A DNA stretch of 64,000 nt from Gillisia sp. CAL575 (lineage in GTDB: Bacteria; Bacteroidota; Bacteroidia; Flavobacteriales; Flavobacteriaceae), in the NCBI RefSeq assembly GCF_000403785.1, contig NZ_APHJ01000021.1, forward strand, positions 496,001 through 560,000, given 5' to 3'. Numbering within the stretch: the stretch's first letter is position 1; each line of letters starts with the position of its first letter. This document shows positions 34,306 through 43,307 of the stretch, piece after piece. A program made the translations under genes and the position numbers. The notes below the pieces were generated by a model, which made no database searches, was not told the DNA's origin, and worked only from the letters and a program-made list of their open reading frames with translations.

Positions 34306-34701
34306 TTATGCTTGCGGGGGCTGAAAAGGAGAGTCCAAAAATTCTGAATAGAACTCAGAATTATAAAAAGAATACTGTGGTTTTAACTCTGTGATTTCAG
34401 GAGAAATCACATACTCTGTATCTAATGAATAGAAAACTAGAGAATGAGCACAACAATGATGACTCCCTTGAAAGGGTAGATCATCGTGATCTGAGTCGTC
34501 ATGATGACTTTGAGAATCATCAAAAGTAAAATAATCTTCGCCTAAGAAGTCCAGAAATGAGTCTCCAAAAGCCTCATTATGCTCTTCATAATGTTCTAAA
34601 AGATTAGAGATTTTTGGCAGTTCACAACACAGATCTAACGTAAGTCCAAATCCCTGAAGCAGGAATAGAAAAGTAAGTGATATGGAAGTGATGAAATTCA
34701 T
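34306..34701 (-). CDS. Small His/Asp/Cys-rich exported protein
   Basis: The 131-residue product starts with a hydrophobic signal-like segment (about residues 2-22) containing a CC pair. A central metal-binding-looking stretch SQSHHDDSDHDDLP is followed by SHHCCAHS, and the protein ends PFQPPQA. The CC and PP features recall the small HYC_CC_PP-type proteins of Bacteroidota, but the HYC part is absent. It lies 116 bp upstream of the RND pump gene on the same strand and has a perfect TGCAAT-N3-ATTGCA palindrome before it. A periplasmic zinc-binding role is plausible, not shown. Confidence 0.65.
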   Translation of the reverse strand: MNFITSISLTFLFLLQGFGLTLDLCCELPKISNLLEHYEEHNEAFGDSFLDFLGEDYFTFDDSQSHHDDSDHDDLPFQGSHHCCAHSLVFYSLDTEYVISPEITELKPQYSFYNSEFYSEFLDSPFQPPQA

Positions 34702-34727
34702 TATCTACAAAAGTACTTTTTTTTGCT

Positions 34728-34742
34728 TGCAATGCTATTGCA
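34728..34742. promoter_or_regulatory. Candidate metal-regulator operator upstream of czc region
   Basis: TGCAAT-GCT-ATTGCA is a perfect 6-3-6 inverted repeat 27 bp upstream of the His-rich protein gene that heads the czc region. A one-mismatch version precedes the Zn/Cd ATPase gene at 28061-28075. Confidence 0.5.
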
Positions 34743-34743
34743 T

Positions 34744-36969
34744 TTAAAACCAAAATCCAAAGCTGATAAACCATTCATTTTGTTTGACCTCAGGAGAGTA
34801 AGAATATTTCACTTCCACGGGGCCCAAAAAAGTCTCTAAGCCGTAACCAATAGCATAGCCGGTGTAATCTGGCGTTGAGAACCAGTTCCCTGAAGAATAT
34901 AACTCGTTTTCTACATTTGCGAAATTGGCGCTTAGGCTGATATGATTTTTTTTAAAAATCTCATAGTCCAGTTCCAGCATCCCTTTTATATAGCTATCTC
35001 CAGAAATACTAATAAAATCGTAGCCATAAAATGAAATGAAATTATTGATAAAATCATTTCCGTAGCCACCAAGAAAGAAATCTAAAGAATTTGGGCCTGC
35101 TTGACCTATTCTGAATCCTGCTCCAGAAGATATTTTGGTTGTAAATTTGTTAAACGGACTAAAGACATAACCCACCGCCCCTTTAGCAATAGAGAATTCA
35201 TTAAAGTCATTATTATAATCTGACGAAAGTAAATAAAGATGAAAATCGCCTTCAAAATAAACTCCTTTGGTCGGAAAATACTTATTATCAAAACTGTCCA
35301 ATTTTAAATATCCGAAAGTGCTATAATAATTGCTTTTTTCAAAAGTGGTATTTGAGTTACCGCTCATAGAGATATTTCCTAAAGTTTCTGTATTCACCTT
35401 TAGGTATTTATGTTCGACCCCCACTCCAAAAGATAATACTTGCTGAAACTGGGTTTCTACATAAAATTGATTGGTGTAATCTTGATAATCTACTTCTATC
35501 TTATTAATTCCAATACCATCTACATCTGCATTGCTGTCTACAAAATCAAATGGGATTCCTTTATTGAATGCATTGTATCTGGACTTTATTCCCAAACTCC
35601 AGTAATAACCTTTGTCTATATAATATTGAAAGTTATATCTAAAATTATCTCCTAATACTACATCTAAAGAGGCTACATCATTAGTAAACAAAGAACTTTT
35701 TTTGGTGATGTTTATTAATGCACCACTCTTGTAAAGGTTATCATAATGCAGTGCCAATCTTAAAAAAGTCTTGCTTTGGCTTTCTTCTAATTTTAAGGCA
35801 AGCGTATAAGCGTCTTTCTTGGGGGTTAAAGTATAATTAATCTTATCAAAGTTCCCGGTGGCAGATAGTCTGTTAATACCATCGTTTAAATTGTCTATAG
35901 TATAGTTATAATCATATTTTAAATTCAGTTTTCCCAGAACATAGGCCCTTGGGTAACTACTATTACCTTCTATTACCAATGCATCTATATTTATAGTATC
36001 TATTCTATTTATTTTTACAGGTGGTTTTCTTTCAGCACGTTGATTTGAAGCTAGGAGCTTTAGATCTTTCAACTTATTTCTTGCTGCAACTTCTCCAGAA
36101 TCTATTATTGCAGAACCTTTTTCAAACGAAAGCACGCTAAATCCATTAATATTTGGCTTGATATAGACATCTGTAAGCTCTATATTCTCCTTCATATGAG
36201 CAATAGTTCTAAAATTATTTATCTGGGTAAGAATCTCAAAGACACCCTTTAGGTGCTTTCTATCTGCCAAACTATCCTGAACATCTACTCCAATCACAAT
36301 ATCTGCCCCTCTTCTTCTAAGTTCTGCAACAGGGTAATTATTTACAACGCCACCATCTGTGAGTATTTTTCCATCTATAACCACGGGGCTAAATACAGAG
36401 GGTATTGCACCACTAGCCGAAACAGCTTTTGCTAAAGATCCTTTTTCCAATATCACTTGCTTTCCCGTTTCAATATCTGCCGCAATACAAAAAAAAGGAA
36501 TTGGCAACTTACTAAAATCCTGATTTCCGCCAAGATGCAGCGTAAGTTTAGACATCAGATTATAAATATTCTGACCTTTGGAAAGTCCTGAAGGAAAGGA
36601 GATATTAAAATTATCGAAGGGTAAGGTCAACGCGTATTTTTCATCTTCCTCTTTTTCATAAAAAGTCTTTGAACTTCTAGGAACATTATCTTGGATAAGG
36701 ATATTGAAATTGATCTCATGGAATATTGAATCTAATTGATTGGCAGTATATCCCGCGGCATATAAGCCACCAATGATAGCTCCCATACTACTTCCTCCAA
36801 TATAATCTATCTTGATTCCAGCTTCCTCGATCACCTTTAGAACACCAATATGGGCGAGGCCTTTAGCTCCACCACCACTTAGCACCAATCCTACCTTCGC
36901 CTCCTCTTTTTCCTGTCCAAACCCAGAAAGAGATAACAAGAGGACGATAAGTAATATGGAATTCTTCAT
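34744..36969 (-). CDS. Patatin-like phospholipase with Omp85-type barrel
   Basis: The 741-residue product has a signal peptide (ending SGFGQ) and a patatin domain at about residues 27-225, with oxyanion motif SGGGAKGLAHIG, nucleophile GGSSMGAIIGG and catalytic Asp in DGGVVNNYP. A POTRA-like segment follows (about 310-390) and then a C-terminal beta-barrel of the BamA/surface-antigen type. This is the layout of type Vd autotransporters such as PlpD, so the lipase may be displayed or passed over the outer membrane. It directly follows uvrC (no gap) on the same strand. Substrate is unknown. Confidence 0.9.
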   Translation of the reverse strand: MKNSILLIVLLLSLSGFGQEKEEAKVGLVLSGGGAKGLAHIGVLKVIEEAGIKIDYIGGSSMGAIIGGLYAAGYTANQLDSIFHEINFNILIQDNVPRSSKTFYEKEEDEKYALTLPFDNFNISFPSGLSKGQNIYNLMSKLTLHLGGNQDFSKLPIPFFCIAADIETGKQVILEKGSLAKAVSASGAIPSVFSPVVIDGKILTDGGVVNNYPVAELRRRGADIVIGVDVQDSLADRKHLKGVFEILTQINNFRTIAHMKENIELTDVYIKPNINGFSVLSFEKGSAIIDSGEVAARNKLKDLKLLASNQRAERKPPVKINRIDTINIDALVIEGNSSYPRAYVLGKLNLKYDYNYTIDNLNDGINRLSATGNFDKINYTLTPKKDAYTLALKLEESQSKTFLRLALHYDNLYKSGALINITKKSSLFTNDVASLDVVLGDNFRYNFQYYIDKGYYWSLGIKSRYNAFNKGIPFDFVDSNADVDGIGINKIEVDYQDYTNQFYVETQFQQVLSFGVGVEHKYLKVNTETLGNISMSGNSNTTFEKSNYYSTFGYLKLDSFDNKYFPTKGVYFEGDFHLYLLSSDYNNDFNEFSIAKGAVGYVFSPFNKFTTKISSGAGFRIGQAGPNSLDFFLGGYGNDFINNFISFYGYDFISISGDSYIKGMLELDYEIFKKNHISLSANFANVENELYSSGNWFSTPDYTGYAIGYGLETFLGPVEVKYSYSPEVKQNEWFISFGFWF

Positions 36970-38763
36970 TTATGCGGGATGATAGTTGTTATAGATAATA
37001 TTCGCTTTGGATAGTCCAATTACAGGAGCTAATTCCTCTAAGGTAGCCTCTTTTACTCGTTTAAGCGACCTAAAATGTTTCAATAATTCTACAACAGTCT
37101 TATCTCCAATTCCTACAATAGATTCTAATTCTGTATTCAACGCCTCACTGCTTCGTTTATTTCTATGAAAAGTAATCCCGAATCTATGCGCTTCATTTCG
37201 CAGTTGCTGAATGATCTTTAAGGTTTCAGACTTTTTATCTAAGTACAGGGGAATAGAATCTCCCGGATAATATAGTTCCTCCAGTCTCTTAGCTATCCCA
37301 ATAATCGCAATTTTCCCTCGCAACCCTAAAGCTTCGAGAGCTTTAACTCCAGAAGAAAGTTGCCCTTTTCCGCCATCTACAATTATAAGCTGCGGCAATG
37401 GTTCTTCTTCATTAAGTAAGCGTTTATACCTTCTAAAAACAACTTCTTCCATAGAGGCAAAATCATCTGGACCTTCTACGGTCTTAATATTGAATTTTCT
37501 ATAATCTTTTTTACTGGCTTTTCCATTCTTAAAAACCACACAAGCGGCCACTGGATTAGTTCCCTGAATATTGGAATTATCGAAGCATTCTATATGTCTT
37601 GGCTCTACACTTAGTCGCAAATCCTCTTTCATCTGTGCCATGATCCTATTTACATGCCTATCTGGATCTACAATTTTCATTTGTTTAAATTGTTCTTGCC
37701 TAAAATACCGAGCATTTCTATGAGAGAGCTCTACTATGCTCTTTTTATCTCCCAATTTTGGTACGGTAATTTTAATCTCTTCTCCAACATCTACTTTAAA
37801 AGGAACATAAATTTCTCTGGACATAGAACTAAAGCGTTGTCTTATTTCAATTATTCCCAGCTCCAGTAATTCCTTATCTGTTTCATCCAATTTTTTCTTC
37901 ATCTCTATTGTATGGGATCGAATGATGGAGCCATGAGAGATTTGCAAGAAATTCACGTATCCAAATCCTTCATCGCTAACAATAGAGAACACATCCACAT
38001 TATTAATCCTAGGATTTACAACGGTAGATTTAGACTGATAATTCTCTAATACATGGATTTTCTCTTTAATCCTTTGAGCATCTTCAAATTCCATTTTTTC
38101 AGCATGCTCTCTCATTTGAAGGTGAAATAATTGTACAGAATCTTTAAAATTCCCTTTTACAATATTCCGGATCGCCTCTATATTTTCATTGTATTGCTTT
38201 TCTGTTTGTAATCCTTCACATGGCCCTTTACAATTTCCTAAATGGTATTCTAAACAAACTTTATATTTTCCGTTTCTAATTTTTTCTTCAGTTAGATCAT
38301 AATTACAAGTTCTTAACTGATAAAGACCTTTAATAAGATCTAATAAGGTATTTACGGTTTTAAAACTTGTAAACGGGCCGTAATATTCGCTCCCATCTTT
38401 TATGAGTCTTCTTGTGGGAAAAACCCTAGGGAAACGCTCATTTTTAATACAGATCCAGGGATAGGTTTTATCGTCCTTCAGCATCACGTTAAATCGTGGC
38501 TGATATTTTTTAATAAGATTGTTCTCCAACAAAAGTGCATCGGTTTCAGAGTTCACCACAATATGTTTGATATCATGGATCTTCTTAACCATCACATCTA
38601 TTCTATGACTATCATGAGATTTATTGAAGTAGGAGGAAACTCTTTTCTTTAGGTTCTTAGCTTTCCCGACATATAGGATCTTTCCATTCTTATCGTAATA
38701 TTGATAAACCCCCGGACTGTCGGGAAGTGTTTGAAGCTGAATTTTTAGGGGCGTAGTTTCCAT
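36970..38763 (-). CDS. uvrC: UvrABC excinuclease subunit C
   Basis: Makes both incisions in nucleotide excision repair. The 597-residue protein has an N-terminal GIY-YIG nuclease (DSPGVYQYYDKNGKILYVGKA, split as PGVYQYY and ILYVGKAKNLKKR), Cys-rich CNYD/GNCKGPC residues, a UVR domain (EFEDAQRIKEKI), an RNase H-like endonuclease domain (ECFDNSNIQGT) and C-terminal helix-hairpin-helix motifs (VGIGDKTVVELL). The start at 38763 (METTPLKIQL) is preferred to the open frame to 38796. The patatin gene starts one base after its stop. Confidence 0.96.
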   Translation of the reverse strand: METTPLKIQLQTLPDSPGVYQYYDKNGKILYVGKAKNLKKRVSSYFNKSHDSHRIDVMVKKIHDIKHIVVNSETDALLLENNLIKKYQPRFNVMLKDDKTYPWICIKNERFPRVFPTRRLIKDGSEYYGPFTSFKTVNTLLDLIKGLYQLRTCNYDLTEEKIRNGKYKVCLEYHLGNCKGPCEGLQTEKQYNENIEAIRNIVKGNFKDSVQLFHLQMREHAEKMEFEDAQRIKEKIHVLENYQSKSTVVNPRINNVDVFSIVSDEGFGYVNFLQISHGSIIRSHTIEMKKKLDETDKELLELGIIEIRQRFSSMSREIYVPFKVDVGEEIKITVPKLGDKKSIVELSHRNARYFRQEQFKQMKIVDPDRHVNRIMAQMKEDLRLSVEPRHIECFDNSNIQGTNPVAACVVFKNGKASKKDYRKFNIKTVEGPDDFASMEEVVFRRYKRLLNEEEPLPQLIIVDGGKGQLSSGVKALEALGLRGKIAIIGIAKRLEELYYPGDSIPLYLDKKSETLKIIQQLRNEAHRFGITFHRNKRSSEALNTELESIVGIGDKTVVELLKHFRSLKRVKEATLEELAPVIGLSKANIIYNNYHPA

Positions 38764-38944
38764 TTTTTCAAATATATTACATATTCCCGGGAGCATTAAA
38801 TTTTAGGTTCTCATAAATGTTAAACTTTTCTTGGTTTCTGAAATATGTTCAATTTTAGAACCTCTCACCTCCGAAGGATCTATTATAAAAATCCTTATTC
38901 AGCAACTTAAAAAATTACATTAATCAATTTAGTAACTTGCAGCC

Positions 38945-39370
38945 ATGGAGAAAAGAGTAATAGGAAAGTTTGACAAAGCCGATTTTCCAATGTTGAAAAT
39001 GGAAAATATCGCAATAAAAATAGATACAGGAGCCTACACTTCCTCTATCCATTGTAATAATATTGTGGAACAAGATGACGCACTACACTGCACATTTTTG
39101 GACGAAGAACATCCTCTTTATAATGGTACAGAAATAGTTTTTAAAGATTATGATATCGTTTTTGTAAAGAGTAGTAACGGCATTATTCAGAAGCGGTTCC
39201 AAGTGCAATCCACCATTAAGATATTTGATAAACTTTACAAAATTTCACTTTCTTTGTCTGCACGCCAAGAGATGCGTTATCCAGTCCTAATTGGCAGAAA
39301 ATTCCTTACTAAAAAATTTGTTGTTGATCCAGAGTTCACAGACGTCTCCTATAATTTGAAAATTAAATGA
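38945..39370 (+). CDS. ATP-dependent zinc protease family protein (RimB-like, retropepsin-type)
   Basis: The 141-residue protein belongs to the family named putative ATP-dependent zinc protease, whose fold is retropepsin-like. The catalytic-type motif is [13 protein letters not shown] (DTGA, about residues 27-39), and later [18 protein letters not shown] matches the family C-terminus. In Pseudomonas a related protein (RimB) works with RimK in control of S6 glutamylation. Its stop overlaps the rimK start (ATGA), so they are translated together. Activity and substrate here are inferred from that neighbour. Confidence 0.85.
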   Translation: MEKRVIGKFDKADFPMLKMENIAIKIDTGAYTSSIHCNNIVEQDDALHCTFLDEEHPLYNGTEIVFKDYDIVFVKSSNGIIQKRFQVQSTIKIFDKLYKISLSLSARQEMRYPVLIGRKFLTKKFVVDPEFTDVSYNLKIK

Positions 39371-40239
39371 ACATAAAAATACTGTCAAGAAATAGCAGTC
39401 TTTATTCCACCAGAAGACTTGTTGAAGTTGCCAAAAAACGAGGACATCTCGTAGAAGTTATAGATCCTCTTAAATGTGATTTAATTATTGAAAAAAAGAA
39501 ACCATCTATTTTTTATAAGGGACACATTTTAGGAGAAACAGATGCTGTGATTCCCAGAATAGGTGCTTCCATTACATTTTATGGTACAGCAGTAGTACGC
39601 CAATTCGAAATGAACGGTGTTTTTACAACTACTTCAGGTCAATCTTTAATGAGAAGTAGAGATAAGTTAAGAAGTTTACAAATTCTTTCCAGAGCCAGAT
39701 TAGGATTACCAAAAACAATTTTTACAAACTACTCTAAAGATGTCGGAGAAGTTATTGCACACGTTGGAGGCGCACCTTTGATAATTAAATTATTGGAAGG
39801 AACCCAAGGTTTGGGGGTAGTTTTAGCCGAAACCCAAAATGCAGCAGAGTCTGTGATAGAAGCATTTAATGGATTACAGGCAAGAGTAATTGTTCAGGAA
39901 TTTATTAAAGAAGCAGGTGGAGCAGATATTAGAGCTTTAGTGGTAGACGGTCAAGTGGTTGGTGCAATGAAACGCCAAGGAAAAGAAGGAGAATTTAGAT
40001 CTAACCTTCACAGAGGGGGAACTGCAAGTGTTATAGAACTGACAGATGAGGAGGAAGCTGCTGCCATAAAAGCTGCCAAAGCAATGGGCTTGGGAGTTGC
40101 AGGCGTAGATATGTTGCAAAGTGCTAGAGGACCTCTTATATTAGAAGTAAATTCGTCTCCTGGATTGGAAGGGATAGAAGCTGCTACAGGTCAAGACATC
40201 GCAAAATCCATTATTAGATACATAGAAAGACATTCGTAA
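39367..40239 (+). CDS. rimK: RimK, ATP-grasp glutamate ligase
   Basis: ATP-grasp enzyme that adds glutamates to the C-terminus of ribosomal protein S6. The 290-residue product shows the N-terminal pre-ATP-grasp domain ([17 protein letters not shown]), the nucleotide-binding [14 protein letters not shown], and metal-binding GVAGVDML with [12 protein letters not shown] near the C-terminus. It overlaps the RimB-like gene by 4 bp and is followed within 2 bp by a metallohydrolase. The S6 C-terminus is not in this window, so S6 as the target is inferred from the family. Confidence 0.92.
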   Translation: MNIKILSRNSSLYSTRRLVEVAKKRGHLVEVIDPLKCDLIIEKKKPSIFYKGHILGETDAVIPRIGASITFYGTAVVRQFEMNGVFTTTSGQSLMRSRDKLRSLQILSRARLGLPKTIFTNYSKDVGEVIAHVGGAPLIIKLLEGTQGLGVVLAETQNAAESVIEAFNGLQARVIVQEFIKEAGGADIRALVVDGQVVGAMKRQGKEGEFRSNLHRGGTASVIELTDEEEAAAIKAAKAMGLGVAGVDMLQSARGPLILEVNSSPGLEGIEAATGQDIAKSIIRYIERHS

Positions 40240-40241
40240 AT

Positions 40242-41231
40242 ATGGCTCATATAGATAAAAATAATGTTTTAGAGATCTTGGGAAAGAAAATTTTGCCTGG
40301 TCAAGGTGCTGTCATCAACCTTAATATGGCTAAGTTATATACAACCACTTCCGTAGAAGTTCCCGTAATAATAGAACGTTCAAAAAAAGCAGGACCTGTA
40401 TTATTAATAACTGCAGGGATCCATGGTGATGAAATAAATGGAGTGGAAATTGTGCGCCAGTTAATTTCTAAAGGAATAAATAAACCAGTTATTGGTACTG
40501 TTATTTGTATTCCTATTGTAAATGTATTTGGATTTCTAAATCTTTCACGTGAATTCCCAGATGGTAGGGATCTTAACCGGGTGTTTCCTGGGACCAAAAA
40601 TGGCTCACTAGCAAGCAGATTTGCATATCAGTTCGTTCAAAAAATACTTCCAGTAGCCGATTTTTGTTTAGATTTTCATACCGGAGGAGCCAGTAGATTT
40701 AATGTTGCCCAAATTAGAATTCAAAAGGACGACGAGGAGGGCCAGAAATATGCTAAAATATTTAATGCGCCTTTCACGTATTATTCCAAAACTATAGGGA
40801 AATCCTATAGAGAGACTTGCAAGCGATTAGGAAAAACCGTTCTGTTATTTGAAGGAGGAAAATCCTTGGATAGCAATAAAGATATTGCAAAGTTCGGAGT
40901 AGATGGAACCATGAGAGTTCTTAAACATATGGGCATGTTAAAACCTCGCTTTGTTTGTGATGACCCACCTTTAGACAGCATAATTATTGAAAACAGCACA
41001 TGGATGCGAGCAAAATATAGCGGTTTAATTCATGTAAAGATTGCATGCGGTAAGCATGTAGAGAAAGGAGAATATATCGCAACCATTACAGATCCCTATG
41101 GTAAATTTAGACATAAAGTAACCGCATCTTATGCAGGATATGTAATTAATGTAAATGAATCTCCAATAGTGTATCAAGGAGATGCAATATTTCATTTATC
41201 CATCCCTTCTAAATTACCGCATGAAGAATAA
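40242..41231 (+). CDS. AstE/AspA-type zinc carboxypeptidase-like hydrolase
   Basis: The 329-residue protein belongs to the succinylglutamate desuccinylase/aspartoacylase family, zinc enzymes that hydrolyse N-acyl or amide bonds of acidic amino acids. Zinc ligands are visible in AGIHGDEINGVE (HxxE, about residues 59-70) and DFHTGGASR (His, about 142-150). The catalytic Glu is likely in LLFEGGKSL. A lipoyl-like beta domain forms the C-terminus. It is 2 bp from rimK and overlaps the next gene by 11 bp. Context suggests it may trim glutamyl residues, but the true substrate is unknown. Confidence 0.85.
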   Translation: MAHIDKNNVLEILGKKILPGQGAVINLNMAKLYTTTSVEVPVIIERSKKAGPVLLITAGIHGDEINGVEIVRQLISKGINKPVIGTVICIPIVNVFGFLNLSREFPDGRDLNRVFPGTKNGSLASRFAYQFVQKILPVADFCLDFHTGGASRFNVAQIRIQKDDEEGQKYAKIFNAPFTYYSKTIGKSYRETCKRLGKTVLLFEGGKSLDSNKDIAKFGVDGTMRVLKHMGMLKPRFVCDDPPLDSIIIENSTWMRAKYSGLIHVKIACGKHVEKGEYIATITDPYGKFRHKVTASYAGYVINVNESPIVYQGDAIFHLSIPSKLPHEE

Positions 41232-41781
41232 GCTACGCAAAAAATATATTTTAAAGAGAGATGAATTACCTTCAAATAAAATTGAAGAATTTAGTCTTGA
41301 GATCGCCAATAAATTGCTTCAATTACCTATTTGGGATCTGGAATATTATCATTTATTTTTAAGTATTACTGAAAAGAAAGAGATCGATACCGAATTCATT
41401 TTGCATATTTTACAGGGAAAAGATAAAAATGTGATCCTTTCAAAAAGTGATTTTAAAACTAGAAAGCTGAACAATTTCTTACTTACAGACTCTACCGTTA
41501 TAAGGAAAAATGAATGGAATATCCCTGAACCTGTTGATGGAATAGAAATTTCTTCAGAAAAGATCGATGTAGTTTTTGTTCCCTTATTGGCTTTCGACCT
41601 AAATGGTCACAGACTGGGCTACGGAAAAGGCTTTTATGATATCTTTCTTGCCTCTTGCAAGCCCAATGTTATTAAGGTTGGTGTTTCATTTTTTGAAGCT
41701 GAAAATTCCATTCCAGGACTGGAAACGAGTGATATTGCCTTAGATTTCTGTGTTACACCCCACAAAACATACATTTTTTAA
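41221..41781 (+). CDS. 5-Formyltetrahydrofolate cyclo-ligase
   Basis: ATP-dependent enzyme converting 5-formyl-THF to 5,10-methenyl-THF. The 186-residue product has the family motifs FVPLLAFDLNGHRLGYGKGFYD (catalytic GYGKGFYD) and DFCVTPHKTY at the end. The frame is open from 41182, but the ATG at 41221 (MKNKLRKKY) lies at the end of the preceding gene, overlapping it by 11 bp, and gives the usual N-terminus. It is the last gene of the RimB-rimK-hydrolase operon. Confidence 0.92.
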   Translation: MKNKLRKKYILKRDELPSNKIEEFSLEIANKLLQLPIWDLEYYHLFLSITEKKEIDTEFILHILQGKDKNVILSKSDFKTRKLNNFLLTDSTVIRKNEWNIPEPVDGIEISSEKIDVVFVPLLAFDLNGHRLGYGKGFYDIFLASCKPNVIKVGVSFFEAENSIPGLETSDIALDFCVTPHKTYIF

Positions 41782-41793
41782 AAAATAAGCTTC

Positions 41794-41801
41794 TATATTT
41801 G
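41794..41801 (+). promoter_or_regulatory. -7 element of the histidine kinase gene
   Basis: TATATTTG matches TAnnTTTG, 48 bp before the ATG at 41850. No TTG at -33 was found. Confidence 0.4.
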
Positions 41802-41849
41802 GTAAATTTTTAACATTAGCTTACATTTAATTTCCCCAACTAACAATTG

Positions 41850-43301
41850 ATGCTCAACGACCTTCAGTTAAATAATATTTTAGAAGATTTTGACATCGCC
41901 TATTGGAAGATCAATCTGCTTACAAAAGAAATTTCTTGGTCAGATCATTTCGAAGCATTAGTTGGCACTCCTCCTACCGAAGAATCCCTTTTTGAACACT
42001 TTATGACCAATGTTCTTCACAAGGACTATCGGTATGATTATCGGGTTGCTTTTGAAAATCTCACCTTAGGCTCTGAAAATTTAAATCAGGAAATTAGATT
42101 AAAGCTTAAAAATGATAAATTTAGATGGTTTGAGTGTCGCAATTTAAAAAGGAAAGACAGCAACAATATAGAGACTGCAGTATTGTTGTTTGTAAATATC
42201 CATCAATCTAAAAGAGACCAATACACTATAGAGGAAAATTTCTTCTATTATAGGGAAACGGCAGAAATGACCACTACCGGTGGATGGTATATAGATATTA
42301 CTACCAAATCTATTTATTGGGATGATGTGACTAAAAAGATCTTGGATTGTCCAAAGGATTTTAATCCAGACTATGATAAAAGATTACAATTTTATGCATC
42401 TGAACATCAAGAACAGGCAAATTCTATTTTCGAAAAATGTGAAAAATACGGGATTCCCTTTAAGACCGAGCTAAAAATGGTAACTCTGTATGGACGGGAA
42501 TTTTGGGTTCAGGCAACCGGAAAACCTGTTTATAATGAAGAGCAACAAATTATTGGAATTAGAGGAGTCTTACAAAATATAGATGAAAATAAAAGCAATG
42601 AGCTTAATTTGCAGAACTCTTTAGATATCATTGCTGCACAAAACTCCAGATTGTTCAACTTTGCACATGTGGTGTCTCACAATTTAAGATCGCATAGCAG
42701 TAATTTAAGTTTAGTAGTGCAGTTGCTGAATGAAGCGAAAAATTCTCAAGATAAAATTGATCTTATAGAAAACGTTGAAGATATATCAGTAAATCTAGAT
42801 GCCGCTATTTCTAGATTAAATGATATGGTATCACATCAAACTCTATTAAAGAAAGAGCGGACTCTCGTTTCTTTCAAGCAATCTTTAGATATTGTTATTT
42901 CTTCAGCTTCTTCGTTAATTAATAGAGAAAGCGCCAAAATAATTGCCGAATTTAAAGCTCTAAAAGAAATTTCGTATATTCCTGAGTACTTGGAAAGTAT
43001 TTTACTAAATTTAATCACTAATGCTATTCGATATAAACAACCTGGAAGAGTCCCTGTTATTTTTATTCAGACCTACTCTGTTAATGACCAGAATTTTATG
43101 GAGATAAGTGATAACGGAATTGGTATAGATCTGGATCAATATGGCGATAAAATGTTTGGTATGTACAAAACATTTCATAGCAATCCAGATGCAAAAGGAA
43201 TAGGCTTGTTTATCACCAAAAATCAGGTGGAAACGATGGGAGGGTCTATTTCTGTTACCAGTACCGTAAATATTGGAACAACGTTTAAAATTAAATTCTA
43301 G
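41850..43301 (+). CDS. Soluble PAS-domain sensor histidine kinase
   Basis: A 483-residue kinase without TM segments, so it probably senses inside the cell. Two PAS-like domains come first (about residues 10-115 and 130-250, the latter ending in GIRGVLQNIDENKS). The HisKA-type box is FAHVVSHNLRSHSSNL with H in SHNLR. ATPase motifs follow: LITNAIRY (N box), ISDNGIGIDLDQYG (G1) and GIGLFITKNQVETMGG (G2). ATG at 41850 is used instead of the TTG at 41847. A stand-alone response regulator follows 6 bp later, making a cognate pair. Confidence 0.9.
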   Translation: MLNDLQLNNILEDFDIAYWKINLLTKEISWSDHFEALVGTPPTEESLFEHFMTNVLHKDYRYDYRVAFENLTLGSENLNQEIRLKLKNDKFRWFECRNLKRKDSNNIETAVLLFVNIHQSKRDQYTIEENFFYYRETAEMTTTGGWYIDITTKSIYWDDVTKKILDCPKDFNPDYDKRLQFYASEHQEQANSIFEKCEKYGIPFKTELKMVTLYGREFWVQATGKPVYNEEQQIIGIRGVLQNIDENKSNELNLQNSLDIIAAQNSRLFNFAHVVSHNLRSHSSNLSLVVQLLNEAKNSQDKIDLIENVEDISVNLDAAISRLNDMVSHQTLLKKERTLVSFKQSLDIVISSASSLINRESAKIIAEFKALKEISYIPEYLESILLNLITNAIRYKQPGRVPVIFIQTYSVNDQNFMEISDNGIGIDLDQYGDKMFGMYKTFHSNPDAKGIGLFITKNQVETMGGSISVTSTVNIGTTFKIKF

Positions 43302-43307
43302 ATCTTA

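Noticed and set aside
38808-38864. Inverted AGGTTCT/AGAACCT pair upstream of uvrC and the RimB-like gene
   Set aside because: Arms of 7 bp separated by more than 40 bp in AT-rich DNA are easily random; no T-run or operator spacing.
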